Shown piece by piece: positions 43,751 to 53,235 of a stretch of DNA of 53,339 nucleotides. A program made the position numbers and the translations under genes. The stretch spans positions 1 through 53,339 of the forward strand of contig WFUO01000065.1 in NCBI GenBank assembly GCA_015484945.1, given 5' to 3'. Source of the DNA: Gammaproteobacteria bacterium (GTDB lineage Bacteria > Pseudomonadota > Gammaproteobacteria > WFUO01). How positions within the stretch are numbered: the first letter of the stretch is position 1; the number at the start of each line of letters is the position of its first letter. Below the pieces are notes generated by a model. It did not search any database, was not told where the DNA came from, and was given only the letters and a program-made list of their open reading frames with translations.

Positions 43751-44846
43751 TCAGAGTCCGCTCTTGAGGCTGGCCTCGATGAACATATCAATATCGCCAT
43801 CCAGCACAGCCTGGGTATTGCTTGTCTCGACATTGGTGCGCAGATCCTTGATACGTGACTGATCCAGCACGTATGATCGAATCTGACTGCCCCAGCCGAT
43901 ATCCGACTTGCTCTCCTCCAATGCCTGCTGGTCTTCACGACGTTTCTGCATCTCCAGCTCGTAGAGCTTGGCCTTGAGCTGTTTCATGGCCGTATCCTTG
44001 TTCTTGTGCTGGGAACGGTCGTTCTGACATTGCACCACGATGCCTGTGGGCAGATGGGTGATACGCACCGCCGATTCGGTCTTGTTCACATGCTGGCCGC
44101 CGGCGCCACTGGCGCGATAGACGTCGATGCGCAGATCAGCCGGATTGATGTCGATATCGATGTCGTCATCGACCTCGGGTGCGACGAACACGGCCGCAAA
44201 CGAGGTATGACGGCGGTTGCCGGAATCAAACGGCGACTTGCGCACCAGGCGGTGGACACCCGTCTCGGTACGCAACCAGCCAAAGGCATACTCGCCCTCG
44301 AAACGCACCGTGGCACTCTTGATACCAGCCACTTCACCAGGTGAAACCTCGATCAGTTCGGTCTTGAATCCATGCCGCTCACCCCAACGCAGATACATGC
44401 GCAACAGCATGTTGGCCCAGTCCTGCGCCTCGGTACCGCCGGACCCGGCCTGGATGTCGAGAAAGGCGTTGCCGGCATCCATCTCGCCCGAGAACATACG
44501 CCGAAATTCCAGCTCCTCGACCTTGCGCTGCATGTTGTCGAGATCACGCTCAAGTTCCACGACCGCCGATTCGTCACCTTCATCGGCGGCCATCTCAAGC
44601 AACTCGGCGGCATCGGCCAGTTCGTCCTTCAGCGATGCGAGGGTTCCGACGATCTTCTCCAGACTGGCGCGTTCACGCCCCAGCGCCTGGGCCCGCTCGG
44701 GATCGTTCCAGACATCGGGTTGTTCCAGTTCGCGGCTGACTTCGGTCAGCCTTTCCTGCCTGGCATCAAAGTCAAAGATACCCCCTCAGCGCTTCACTAC
44801 GCGCTTGCAGATCCTTGATACGGTTGAGTACAGGGTTGATTTCCAC
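43751..44846 (-). CDS. prfB: Peptide chain release factor 2, with programmed +1 frameshift
   Basis: The gene is read from GTG 44846 for 24 codons ([10 protein letters not shown] to RGYL), reaches an in-frame TGA at 44774-44772, and continues in the +1 frame from GAC at 44773 to the stop at 43751, giving about 364 residues, like E. coli RF2. Motifs: the RF2-specific SPF ([14 protein letters not shown]) and the catalytic [16 protein letters not shown] (GGQ). RF2 reads UGA and UAA; low RF2 increases frameshifting at its own TGA. An AGGA site precedes the GTG. Annotating only the second frame would give a protein with a missing N-terminus. Confidence 0.96.
44772..44786 (-). promoter_or_regulatory. 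prfB: RF2 autoregulatory frameshift site
   Basis: Minus-strand reading AGGGGGTATCTTTGA: a Shine-Dalgarno-like AGGGGG followed three bases later by CTT TGA, where the ribosome slips from CUU to UUU. This is the textbook RF2 recoding site; the next base after the stop is C, which favours slow termination. Confidence 0.95.
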
Positions 44847-44952
44847 GGCTGTTTCCTGGTCTGGATTCAAATGCGGGCAATGATACACCATGCGTCCGGC
44901 GCTGACACCCGGCAGGATGCACATGTCTGTCCATTTCTTTGTCATTTGCCGC

Positions 44953-46692
44953 TCATCCCTGGCTTGCCTGCATGTGCTCGATCACCAGCTGCGCGCTGCG
45001 CTGGCCGCGAAACTCGTTCACATCCAGCCGGTAGGCGACACGCACCCGCCCCTGAAGGTCGGCCCAACCGCGCTCCAAGGCGCCAAAGGCAATGGCGTCG
45101 AACAGGCTGTCACTGTCCGGCATGCGCAGTACCAGTTTGAGATGATATTCGCCAACCACACGCGACTGCACGATCTCGAACTCGCCATCGAACACTGGCT
45201 CTGGAAAACCCTGCCCCCAGGGACCACCAAGGCGCAAAGATTCGGCCAGCTCCAGCCCGATATCATCGGGTGCAAGCTCACCATCGCTGAGGATCACTCC
45301 CTCGAGCATGTCATCACCAAGCATGGCGCGCACCTGGCGATCGAAAGAGTCGCGAAACCGGTCGAAGGCATCGCGTGGCAGACTCAAGCCAGCCGCCATC
45401 GCATGCCCGCCAAAGCGTGTGATCAGACCCGGATTGGCTGTGGCGATGGCGTCCAGCGCATCCCGGATGTGCAGCCCCGGGATAGAACGGGCGGAGCCCT
45501 TCAGCTCGCCGTCGCCACTGTCGGCAAAAACAATCACGGGCCGATGCCATTGTTCCTTGATGCGCGAGGCGAGAATACCGATCACACCCTGATGCCAGTC
45601 GGAACGGTACAGACAGACGCCTGCCGGCAATCCCTCGTCATACGCCAGATGCAGACGACCGACCTCCTGTTGCGCCTGCTCGCGCATGTTCCGCTCGATC
45701 TCACGGCGTTCCCGGTTGAGGCTGTCCAGCCTGTTGGCCAGTTCATCGGCCCGGTCCGGGTCGTCGCTCAGCAGGCATTCGATCCCCACAGACATGTCGT
45801 CCAGACGCCCGGCCGCATTCAGACGCGGACCAACGGCGAAACCAAGATCGGCTGCCACGATGGCCTGCGGGTCGCGGCGAGCGATGCGCAACAGGCTGGT
45901 GATGCCGGCACAGCAATGTCCGGCGCGGATGCGGCGCAGTCCCTGCGCGACCAGAATACGGTTGTTGCGATCCAGCGGCACCACGTCAGCCACGGTACCC
46001 AGGGCCACAAGATCAAGCAGGGACGCCATGTTGGGCTCTTCCATCCCGCGGCTGCTGAACCAGCCACGCCGACGCAGCTCGACCCGCAGTGCCAGCATGA
46101 TGTAGAAGATCACACCAACACCGGCCAGGCACTTGCTCTCGAACCCGTCTCCGGGCTGGTTGGGATTGACGATGACGTCCGCATCGGGCAGGCGTTCGCC
46201 CGGCAGGTGATGATCGGTGATCACCACCTGCATGCCATGCGATCTGGCCGCGGCCACACCATCGATACTGGCGATACCATTGTCCACAGTGATGAGCACA
46301 TCGGGCCGCATGGTCGCCGCCACCTCGACGATTTCCGGTGTCAGGCCATAGCCGTACTCGAAACGGTTGGGCACCAGGTAATCGATATGCGCGACCCCAA
46401 ACGCGCGCATGGCGCGTACGCACAGGGCACTGCTGGTGGCGCCATCGGCATCGAAATCGCCCACCACCAGGCAGCGTTGGCCATTCTCGACCGCATCGGC
46501 CAGCATCGATGCTGCCCGGCCAATATTCTTGAGGCCCTCGATTGGCAGCAAACCTTCCAGACCGCAGTCGAGCTCCTCGGCCGTTTTGACTGCGCGCGCG
46601 GCATATACGCGATCGAGCACCGGGTGCGTGTGCAGGCCGGTGACAGACCCGGCCACATCACGCCGGCGTATGCGGCGTTGCCAGCCGGTCAA
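44953..46692 (-). CDS. recJ: Single-stranded-DNA exonuclease RecJ
   Basis: A 579-residue enzyme, close to E. coli RecJ (577). DHH-family motifs: VVGDFDADGATSSAL, LVPNRFEYGYG, TVDNGIAS, VITDHHLPG and NPNQPGDGF, followed by the DHHA1 domain (GLSLPRDAFDRFRDSF and upstream FGGHAMAAG). It degrades single-stranded DNA 5' to 3' in recombination and mismatch repair. The start is taken as TTG 46692, which overlaps the stop of the upstream gene (TTGA) and gives the normal N-terminus; a GTG at 46728 is an alternative. Confidence 0.95.
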   Translation of the reverse strand: MTGWQRRIRRRDVAGSVTGLHTHPVLDRVYAARAVKTAEELDCGLEGLLPIEGLKNIGRAASMLADAVENGQRCLVVGDFDADGATSSALCVRAMRAFGVAHIDYLVPNRFEYGYGLTPEIVEVAATMRPDVLITVDNGIASIDGVAAARSHGMQVVITDHHLPGERLPDADVIVNPNQPGDGFESKCLAGVGVIFYIMLALRVELRRRGWFSSRGMEEPNMASLLDLVALGTVADVVPLDRNNRILVAQGLRRIRAGHCCAGITSLLRIARRDPQAIVAADLGFAVGPRLNAAGRLDDMSVGIECLLSDDPDRADELANRLDSLNRERREIERNMREQAQQEVGRLHLAYDEGLPAGVCLYRSDWHQGVIGILASRIKEQWHRPVIVFADSGDGELKGSARSIPGLHIRDALDAIATANPGLITRFGGHAMAAGLSLPRDAFDRFRDSFDRQVRAMLGDDMLEGVILSDGELAPDDIGLELAESLRLGGPWGQGFPEPVFDGEFEIVQSRVVGEYHLKLVLRMPDSDSLFDAIAFGALERGWADLQGRVRVAYRLDVNEFRGQRSAQLVIEHMQASQG

Positions 46693-47717
46693 CGTTCGAT
46701 CTCCCGGGGCCGGCACCAGAACCGCCACAACCGTGCGCGATCAAGCAACAGTTGATGAGCGCCATCATCGACCACCAGTTCATCGACCCGCCTCTTCTTC
46801 AGCGCCACCAATGCCGGGCCGACATAATCCCGCTCGATGACCTGCAGGGCCTGATGCTGACCATGCAGGTCGCCGTTCAGTACCTGGCGGTGCAGGCTAT
46901 CGACAAGCATCAGCGTAACGGACAGGTCATCGTTCGCCCAGTCCCACTCTGTCAGAGTCTGGTGGTCGCACCCACTCAGGGCGGCCAGTCCACGCGCCAG
47001 CGGATGATCAGCCACGAGTAATTGAACCGGACTGTCAAGGCGCGCCGGCAACCGGCCCGCCCCCCATAACCAGACGCCATTGACCGGCGGCCGGCCATCG
47101 GCCTCCCTGGCCTGGTTGACATGTGTGTCGTGCAGCAGCATCTGGATCTCGTTGATGACTACGGTGCCGGCCCTGCCGCAGATCTTGCCCGACGGCAGAC
47201 GGTTGTTGATATTGTGCCCCACCGCCACGCTCAGGGGTTGCGCCTGCAGGCTGCTTTCGTCCTCGACGAACAAAAACCACTGGTCCGTGGCCGGCGCTTC
47301 GAAACGCCAGCCATCAGCGGCATAGAAACTGTTCAGATGCGCGACCAGTGCTTGCGCCTCGTCTTCGCCAATGGACAGACTGTCGGCATGCAGCATCAGC
47401 AAGCGGTCCTGCTCGGCGCGCAGCAACACCGGATCGGCGGCAATGACCATGTCGCGGTGCTGCCGGCCGGTCAGCCCCAGATAGCGAAGCGCGGCAAACG
47501 GCAATCCGTGCGGCCCGCCAGACAGACCGAAGTGGCTGCACAACAGGGTATCGAGATCAGCCGCATCGATAACCGTCGAAGGCGTGCGCCACGCGCGCGC
47601 ATGCAGGCGTTCGAGCGCGAACAGGCGCGGCACGCCGAGACCCGCATCCCGTAGTCTGGCGGGGGTGCCGGAAAGGCCGGGCAACAGCAATGTCAGACGT
47701 TTGCGGTTTCGTCTCAT
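46689..47717 (-). CDS. RpfE-like conserved protein
   Basis: A 342-residue cytosolic protein with no signal peptide. It resembles proteins called RpfE in the Xanthomonas rpf region, where rpfE lies next to recJ; in some databases they are labelled as phosphoglycerate-mutase-related. Visible features: RRNRKRLTLLLPGLSG at the start, LGLTGRQHRDMVIAADPVLLRAEQDRLLMLHAD near 90-130, and INEIQMLLHDTHVNQAREADGRPPVNGVWLWGAG near 195-230, which are conserved in that family. No catalytic function is assigned. ATG 47717 overlaps the rhomboid stop and the gene's stop overlaps the recJ TTG, so the three are translationally linked. Confidence 0.8.
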   Translation of the reverse strand: MRRNRKRLTLLLPGLSGTPARLRDAGLGVPRLFALERLHARAWRTPSTVIDAADLDTLLCSHFGLSGGPHGLPFAALRYLGLTGRQHRDMVIAADPVLLRAEQDRLLMLHADSLSIGEDEAQALVAHLNSFYAADGWRFEAPATDQWFLFVEDESSLQAQPLSVAVGHNINNRLPSGKICGRAGTVVINEIQMLLHDTHVNQAREADGRPPVNGVWLWGAGRLPARLDSPVQLLVADHPLARGLAALSGCDHQTLTEWDWANDDLSVTLMLVDSLHRQVLNGDLHGQHQALQVIERDYVGPALVALKKRRVDELVVDDGAHQLLLDRARLWRFWCRPREIER

Positions 47718-48637
47718 GCGGAATATTCCAGACGCAGCCGGCGACGGCGCTCCTGGAAGAACCATTGCCCTAGCAACACGCCGAGCATACCGCCCGAGAC
47801 ATGCGCAACCAGGTTGACGCCGCCGCTGTCAGCGCCACTGAAAAGCCGCCAGGCATCCCAGCCGATGTACCAGCCCACGAACAGCCAGGCCGGTACCAGG
47901 ACGATACGCACGATGAACAGGAACCACAGCAGGCATCGCACTCTCACCCGTGGCAGAAACCAGGCCATCATCGCCATAACACCCATCACAACGCCCGACA
48001 GACCGATGGTCGGGGTCGGGTCACCGCGCATGTGCGAAAACAGAAAATAAAACAGATGGGTACCCAGTGCCAGCGATATGACGACTAACAGGAAGCGCCA
48101 GCTGCCCAGAATGATCTCCAGGGCCGAGGCGAAGATCAGAAAAAAGGCAAGATTGCCCAGCAGATGGCTCCAGCTACCATGGGCGAACGCGGCTGTGATC
48201 ATGCGTACCGGGTCGATACGGATTGGCCGGTACCACAGTCGTGAGGTCAGGTTGCCGTCAGGCACGAGGCGTTGAAAACGCGACCAGGTATCCAGCACCA
48301 GCCACTGCATCAGCGGCCGGTCACGGAACAATGCCCCAGGGTGCCGGATGACACGATCAACCAACCGCAAGATGAACGCACGCTGGTCGTCACTGGCGAG
48401 AATACTGGCCATCAATGCACGGCAGGTTCTTGCCGTTGGCGGGATATGCAATACCACCATGGTGGTGTACAACTGCCGGTCGTGCTGTGGCTGGCAGAAC
48501 TGCTCCAGGGCCAGTTCGATCCGTTTCTCGCTACGCTGCTGGGCCACGAACACAACGATACAAGCGAGACTGATCAATATCACCAGCCACGGCAGACGCG
48601 GCAGGGAGATATCCAGCCGGAAGGGGAAGAAAAACAT
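47714..48637 (-). CDS. Rhomboid-family intramembrane serine protease
   Basis: A 307-residue membrane protein with six to seven hydrophobic segments. The catalytic dyad is Ser214 (GLSGVVMG) and His279 (VAHVSGG), and the HGSWSHLLGN motif (153-162) is present, so it should be active. The N-terminal 130 residues (one helix followed by a soluble part) are longer than in GlpG. Substrates are unknown. It lies 22 bases after thrC. Confidence 0.92.
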   Translation of the reverse strand: MFFFPFRLDISLPRLPWLVILISLACIVVFVAQQRSEKRIELALEQFCQPQHDRQLYTTMVVLHIPPTARTCRALMASILASDDQRAFILRLVDRVIRHPGALFRDRPLMQWLVLDTWSRFQRLVPDGNLTSRLWYRPIRIDPVRMITAAFAHGSWSHLLGNLAFFLIFASALEIILGSWRFLLVVISLALGTHLFYFLFSHMRGDPTPTIGLSGVVMGVMAMMAWFLPRVRVRCLLWFLFIVRIVLVPAWLFVGWYIGWDAWRLFSGADSGGVNLVAHVSGGMLGVLLGQWFFQERRRRLRLEYSA

Positions 48638-48659
48638 GTGCCGCCCCGGCCGGTATCAG

Positions 48660-49739
48660 TCAGGACATGTTGTCGAGAATGGCGGTTCTGACCGAGTCCA
48701 GGGTCGCATCGATGGTCACCATCGGCGCCGTACTCTGACGAATGGCGGTATCGGGATCCTTGAGACCATGCCCGGTCAACGTACACACGACCTTGCTGCC
48801 TTCGGGAATCCTGCCGCTGCGGATATCGCGTATCGCACCAGCCAGCGAGGTGGCTGATGCCGGTTCACAGAACACGCCCTCGCTTTCGGTCAGCATCTTT
48901 TGCGCAGCGAGAATCTCCTCATCGGCGCACTCATCGAACCAGCCATCCGATTCCTCGCGCACCTTCCATGCCTTGTCCCAGCTTTGGGGATGACCAATGC
49001 GGATTGCCGTAGCCACGGTCTCGGGATTGTCCACCATCTGACCACGCATGAACGGGGCCGCGCCGGCCGCCTGGTAGCCGACCATGCGCGGCCGGCTGTT
49101 GACGATACCGTTCTCGTGATATTCGGTATAACCCATCCAGTGCGCGGTGATATTACCCGCATTGCCTACCGGCAGGCAGTGAAAGTCCGGCGCCGCGCCC
49201 AACTCCTCGAGGATCTCGAAGGCAGCGGTCTTCTGGCCCTGCAGGCGGTAGGGGTTGATGGAGTTGACAATGGTCACCGGTGCCTGCTCGGCGACATCCT
49301 TGACCAGCTGCATGCCGGCATCGAAGTTGCCGCGAATCTGAATCACCACCGCACCATGCATCATGGCCTGGGCCAGCTTGCCCATGGCGATCTTGCCGTC
49401 CGGTATCAGCACGAAGGCGGTGATACCGGCGCGCGCGGCATAGGCCGCGGCCGAGGCGGAGGTGTTGCCGGTGGATGCACAGATGATGGCCTTGCTGCCC
49501 TCCTCGACGGCCTTGGTCACAGCCATGCACATGCCACGGTCCTTGAACGAACCGGTCGGGTTCAATCCTTCGTACTTGACATAGATATCGACATCCTTGC
49601 CCAGCTGGTCGGGGATGTTGTGCAGCCGGATCAGTGGTGTATTGCCCTCACCGAGACTGATGATGCGGGTATCGTCGTGGACCGGCAGGCGGTCACGGTA
49701 CTTGTCGATCAATCCGGTATAGCGTTGGCGAAATGGCAT
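48660..49739 (-). CDS. thrC: Threonine synthase
   Basis: A 359-residue PLP enzyme. Lys66 in NPTGSFKDRGM binds PLP; STGNTSASAAAYAARAG and the phosphate loop CLPVGNAGNITAHWMGY follow. This short class is common outside enteric bacteria. It converts O-phosphohomoserine to threonine. Homoserine kinase is not in this cluster. It is 42 bases after hom. Confidence 0.96.
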   Translation of the reverse strand: MPFRQRYTGLIDKYRDRLPVHDDTRIISLGEGNTPLIRLHNIPDQLGKDVDIYVKYEGLNPTGSFKDRGMCMAVTKAVEEGSKAIICASTGNTSASAAAYAARAGITAFVLIPDGKIAMGKLAQAMMHGAVVIQIRGNFDAGMQLVKDVAEQAPVTIVNSINPYRLQGQKTAAFEILEELGAAPDFHCLPVGNAGNITAHWMGYTEYHENGIVNSRPRMVGYQAAGAAPFMRGQMVDNPETVATAIRIGHPQSWDKAWKVREESDGWFDECADEEILAAQKMLTESEGVFCEPASATSLAGAIRDIRSGRIPEGSKVVCTLTGHGLKDPDTAIRQSTAPMVTIDATLDSVRTAILDNMS

Positions 49740-49781
49740 GACGGGTTTTCCTTGCGTTCAGTTCATGGGTACAGGGTGTGT

Positions 49782-51095
49782 TCAGCGGCCCAGTTCCTCG
49801 AGGCGTATGCGCGTCACCTTGCCGGTGATCGCGTCCAGCGCCTCGATCTTCTCGATCGCCATATTCATCTGTGCCTCGCGTGTGCGCTGGGTCAGCAGAA
49901 TCACCGGCACGTCACTGGCGCCCGGAGCTGGTTCCTTTTGCAGGATGGCCTCGATGCTGATCGAGGCGTCACCCAGAATACGGGTGACATCGGCCAGCAC
50001 GCCGGGCTCGTCGATGGCCTGCATGCGCAGGTAATAGGCGGTTTCCACCTCGTCCATGGGCAGGATAGGCAGGTCCGACATCGCATCGGGCTGGAAGGCC
50101 AGGTGTGGGACCCGGTTCTCCGGATCCGAAGTCAGCGCGCGTACGACATCGACGATATCGGCCACCACTGCCGAGGCGGTTGGCTCGGCACCGGCGCCGG
50201 CCCCATAGTAGAGCGTAGGCCCGACAGCGTCGCCTTGCACCAATACCGCGTTCATGACGCCATCCACATTGGCGATCAGGCGTTTCTCGGGGATCAGCGT
50301 GGGATGCACACGCAGCTCGATGCCCTTGCCGGTCTTGCGGGTGATGCCAAGGTGCTTGATGCGGTAACCGAACTGCTCGGCATAACTGACGTCCTCACGG
50401 GTGATACGGCTGATGCCCTCGGTATAGGCCTTGTCGAACTGCAGCGGCACGCCAAACGCAATGGAAGCCAGGATGGTGAGCTTGTGCGCGGCATCGACCC
50501 CTTCGACATCGAAGGTGGGGTCGGCCTCGGCATAGCCCAGTGCCTGTGCCTCGGCCAGCACGTCGGCAAAATCACGCCCCTTGTCACGCATCTCGGTAAG
50601 GATGAAATTGCCGGTGCCGTTGATGATGCCGGCCACCCACTCGATGTGATTGGCTGACAGACCCTCGCGAATCGCCTTGATGATGGGAATGCCACCGGCC
50701 ACCGCGGCCTCGAAGGCCACCATCACGCCCTTGTCGCTGGCGGCCTGAAAAATCTCGTTGCCATGCAGTGCGATCAGTGCCTTGTTGGCGGTAACCACAT
50801 GCTTGCCGTTGGCGATCGCGGTCAGTACCAGTTCGCGTGCGGGCTCGTAACCGCCAATGAGTTCCACGACGATATCGATGTCAGGGTCGTTGACCACCGC
50901 AAACGCGTCATCGGTGATCTTCACACCATCGGTGCTCTCCAGCGTGGCCGGATCGTATTCACGCGCCGCCGCATGCGCAACCTGTATGCCACGCCCGGCG
51001 CGCCGCGTGATCTCGCTGGCATTGCGCCTGAGAACATTGAAGGTACCGCCACCGACGGTACCAAGCCCCAGCAAACCCACCTTGACCGGATTCAA
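49782..51095 (-). CDS. hom: Homoserine dehydrogenase
   Basis: A 437-residue enzyme: NAD(P)-binding [13 protein letters not shown], catalytic core with [23 protein letters not shown] and [31 protein letters not shown], and a C-terminal ACT domain (about 355-430) expected to bind threonine for feedback control. It makes homoserine from aspartate semialdehyde. The start overlaps the alaC stop (ATGA). Confidence 0.97.
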   Translation of the reverse strand: MNPVKVGLLGLGTVGGGTFNVLRRNASEITRRAGRGIQVAHAAAREYDPATLESTDGVKITDDAFAVVNDPDIDIVVELIGGYEPARELVLTAIANGKHVVTANKALIALHGNEIFQAASDKGVMVAFEAAVAGGIPIIKAIREGLSANHIEWVAGIINGTGNFILTEMRDKGRDFADVLAEAQALGYAEADPTFDVEGVDAAHKLTILASIAFGVPLQFDKAYTEGISRITREDVSYAEQFGYRIKHLGITRKTGKGIELRVHPTLIPEKRLIANVDGVMNAVLVQGDAVGPTLYYGAGAGAEPTASAVVADIVDVVRALTSDPENRVPHLAFQPDAMSDLPILPMDEVETAYYLRMQAIDEPGVLADVTRILGDASISIEAILQKEPAPGASDVPVILLTQRTREAQMNMAIEKIEALDAITGKVTRIRLEELGR

Positions 51096-52303
51096 TTCTC
51101 GCCTCCTGCTGCCGATCTGGACAGCACGTTGTCTTTCTTGAACATGTTTCTGATACCGCGTATCGCCTGACGGGTACGATGCTCGTTCTCGATCAGGCCG
51201 AAACGCACATGGTCGTCACCGTAGGAACCGAAACCGATACCGGGCGACACGGCCACCTTGGCCTCTTCCAGCAGTTTCTTGGAAAACTCCAGCGAACCCA
51301 TCTCGCGATAAGGTTCGGGTATCGGTGCCCACACGAACATGGTTGCCTTGGGCGGTTCGACTGTCCATCCGATACCATTGAGCCCGTTGCACAACACGTC
51401 ACGCCGCGAACGGTACATGTCCGCAATCTCGCGCACACAGTCCTGCGGCCCTTCCAGCGCGGTGATGGCCGCCACCTGGATGGGTGTGAACATGCCATAG
51501 TCGAGATACGACTTCATACGCGCCAACGCAGCCACCAGGGTCTTGTTGCCGGACATGAAACCCACGCGCCAGCCCGGCATGTTGTAGGTCTTGGACAGTG
51601 AATATGATTCCACCGCGATATCCTTGGCGCCAGGCACCTGAAGGATGGATGGCGCCTTGTAGCCGTCGAACACGATCTCGGCGTAGGCCAGATCGTGCAC
51701 CACCCATATCTCGTGCTCGCGCGCGATCTCGACGACCTTCTCGAAGAAGTCCAGCTCCACGCACTGGGTGGTCGGGTTGCCGGGAAAGTTGAGTACCAGC
51801 ATCTTCGGTTTGGGCCATGAATCGGTGATCGCCTTCTCCAGCTCGGCAAAGAAATCCACCCCGGGCACCAACGGCACATGCCGGATATCGGCACCGGCAA
51901 TGACGAAACCATAGGGGTGGATGGGATAGGCCGGATTGGGCACCAGCACCGCGTCACCCGGACCGACCGTGGCCAGCGCCAGATGCGCCAGTCCCTCCTT
52001 GGAACCGATGGTGACGATGGTCTCGGTCTCGGGATCGATATCGACCTCATAGCGGTCGCGGTACCAGCGGCTGACCGCGCGCCGCAAACGCGGAATGCCA
52101 CGCGATAACGAATAGCGATGCGTGTCGCCGCGGCGCGCGGCCTCGACCAGCTTCTCGACGATGTGCGGCGGTGTCGGCTGATCCGGATTACCCATGCCGA
52201 AATCGATGATGTCCTCGCCACGCGCGCGCGCCTTGGCCTTCAATTCATTGACGATATTGAAGACATAGGGCGGCAAGCGTTTGATTCTCTGGAATTCTTC
52301 CAT
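51092..52303 (-). CDS. alaC: Alanine-forming aminotransferase AlaC-like (fold type I)
   Basis: A 403-residue PLP aminotransferase. [56 protein letters not shown] and the PLP Lys238 in [17 protein letters not shown] match AlaC/YfdZ. It likely transfers amino groups between alanine and glutamate. First gene of the alaC-hom-thrC run; this order is common in gammaproteobacteria. The start at ATG 52303 gives the family N-terminus. Confidence 0.93.
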   Translation of the reverse strand: MEEFQRIKRLPPYVFNIVNELKAKARARGEDIIDFGMGNPDQPTPPHIVEKLVEAARRGDTHRYSLSRGIPRLRRAVSRWYRDRYEVDIDPETETIVTIGSKEGLAHLALATVGPGDAVLVPNPAYPIHPYGFVIAGADIRHVPLVPGVDFFAELEKAITDSWPKPKMLVLNFPGNPTTQCVELDFFEKVVEIAREHEIWVVHDLAYAEIVFDGYKAPSILQVPGAKDIAVESYSLSKTYNMPGWRVGFMSGNKTLVAALARMKSYLDYGMFTPIQVAAITALEGPQDCVREIADMYRSRRDVLCNGLNGIGWTVEPPKATMFVWAPIPEPYREMGSLEFSKKLLEEAKVAVSPGIGFGSYGDDHVRFGLIENEHRTRQAIRGIRNMFKKDNVLSRSAAGGEN

Positions 52304-52338
52304 TCGGGATCCGGGTACGCAAACATATAAAGCGTTAC

Positions 52339-52364
52339 ATTATAAGGCGTTTTGCCGCAAACGC
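52339..52364. promoter_or_regulatory. AT-rich divergent control region with a palindrome
   Basis: In the 155-base gap between alaC and the Mth938-like gene, TATAAT is found on the minus strand (52344-52339), about 35 bases before alaC, but without a clear -35. Next to it GCGTTT (52347-52352) and AAACGC (52359-52364) form a six-base inverted repeat around TGCCGC, where a repressor could overlap the promoter. Confidence 0.3.
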
Positions 52365-52458
52365 ACACAGCTTTATGCTGGGCCCGGCACCGATCTGCAA
52401 AGCACCAGCACCGCGTCCTTCCCTGGCATCGCAGACCGGGTGACCGTATCATGCACAC

Positions 52459-52830
52459 ATGAAGCTGAGCATCGACACCAACGCTGGCGCCTGGACCATC
52501 GGCGGCTACGAAGCAGGAAGCGTGATCATCAACGGGGCACGTTATTCCGACAGCCTGATCGTGACCCATGAACGGCTGATCGAATCATGGCCGCCGGCCT
52601 CGTTGGCGGAACTCGAAGCCGCGCACATTGCCGCGATCCTGGCAGAAGAACCGGAGATCGTCCTGCTCGGTACCGGCATCCGGCAGGTCTTTCCACAACC
52701 CGAACTGCTGCGCGAGGCCTACCGCCACGGCGTCGGCATCGAGATCATGGACACCGCGGCCGCCTGTCGAACCTTCAACCTGCTGGCCGGCGAAGGGCGC
52801 CGCGTGGCAGCCGGGCTGATCCTGGAATAA
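52459..52830 (+). CDS. Mth938-like domain protein (NDUFAF3/DUF498 family)
   Basis: A 123-residue soluble protein. The pattern GSVIINGARYSDSLIV, then LLGTGIRQVFPQPELLREAYRHGVGIEIMDTAAACRTFNLLAGEGRRVAAGLIL, is the Mth938 fold; the human relative NDUFAF3 helps assemble respiratory complex I, but the bacterial role is unknown. ATG 52459 starts the domain directly. Confidence 0.88.
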   Translation: MKLSIDTNAGAWTIGGYEAGSVIINGARYSDSLIVTHERLIESWPPASLAELEAAHIAAILAEEPEIVLLGTGIRQVFPQPELLREAYRHGVGIEIMDTAAACRTFNLLAGEGRRVAAGLILE

Positions 52831-52946
52831 ACATCCCCATCGCAACTGCCCGAATCCAGCGCCAAGGGGATCGTTGTGGCTGTCCTGATTGGCTTCAAAA
52901 GCCCCTCTCCAACTGGCGGCTGCCGGTATCACGCGGTTGTATTCGA

Positions 52947-52978
52947 CACGGAGCACACGGAGGCACGGAGCCACGGAG
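52947..52978. repeat. Four near-tandem CACGGAG units
   Basis: CACGGAG occurs exactly at 52947-52953, 52956-52962, 52964-52970 and 52972-52978, with spacing of nine, eight and eight bases. Similar CACGGAG-rich runs occur between genes in many bacteria; here they may be slippage products. Confidence 0.6.
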
Positions 52979-53077
52979 GGGGAGCGTTATGGATGTCTTG
53001 ATTGCCTGGTCGATAGCGATAAAGTAAGTATGAATGGCACCTTTCCCGCTGGTGAAAAAGTAGAAAGCATGAATAGC

Positions 53078-53098
53078 CCCTCTCGCGGAGGGAGAGGG
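53078..53098. repeat. CCCTCTC/GAGAGGG inverted repeat
   Basis: Seven-base arms CCCTCTC (53078-53084) and GAGAGGG (53092-53098) around a seven-base loop. CCCCTCTC also occurs alone near 52897-52904, so this is probably part of a dispersed repeat. No T-run follows, so a terminator call is weak. Confidence 0.45.
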
Positions 53099-53116
53099 AA
53101 AAGGTGGCGGTCTGTT

Positions 53117-53150
53117 TGTAGGAACAGTCCTACACAATAATCAGAATTAT
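53117..53150. promoter_or_regulatory. Two adjacent palindromes upstream of the last gene
   Basis: TGTAGGA (53117-53123) pairs with TCCTACA (53128-53134) around ACAG, and ATAAT (53137-53141) pairs with ATTAT (53146-53150) around CAGA. Both have four-base centres, the size expected for a dimeric regulator site. They lie about 90-120 bases before ATG 53236 and may be its operator. Confidence 0.4.
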
Positions 53151-53235
53151 CCGATTGCCGGCCCATCACCGCTCTGGTGAAATAACCTCCGTCCGGCCAG
53201 GAGGCCAGATCCAACGACAGGGAGGTCCTCATTCC

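Larger units (their letters stand above)
52831..53235. other. Repeat-rich intergenic region
   Basis: This 405-base gap has no convincing gene; the short frames in it lack family similarity and sit on repeats. It holds four CACGGAG units, near-copies of an ATGAATRGCMCCTYTC-like word (53030 and 53069), a CCCTCTC/GAGAGGG hairpin and two close palindromes (53118-53150). The look is that of decayed intergenic repeats followed by a control region for the truncated gene at the window end. Confidence 0.5.

Noticed and set aside
43751-44602. prfB as a truncated gene starting at 44602
   Set aside because: The conserved RF2 frameshift site and N-terminal 24 codons lie directly upstream.
44890-46755. 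Plus-strand open frame of 621 codons
   Set aside because: It is the exact antisense of recJ and has no recognisable motifs; recJ on the minus strand shows all family motifs.
48900-50657. Plus-strand open frame of 585 codons
   Set aside because: It is antisense to thrC and hom, which are clear; the frame stays open because of codon bias in a GC-rich genome.
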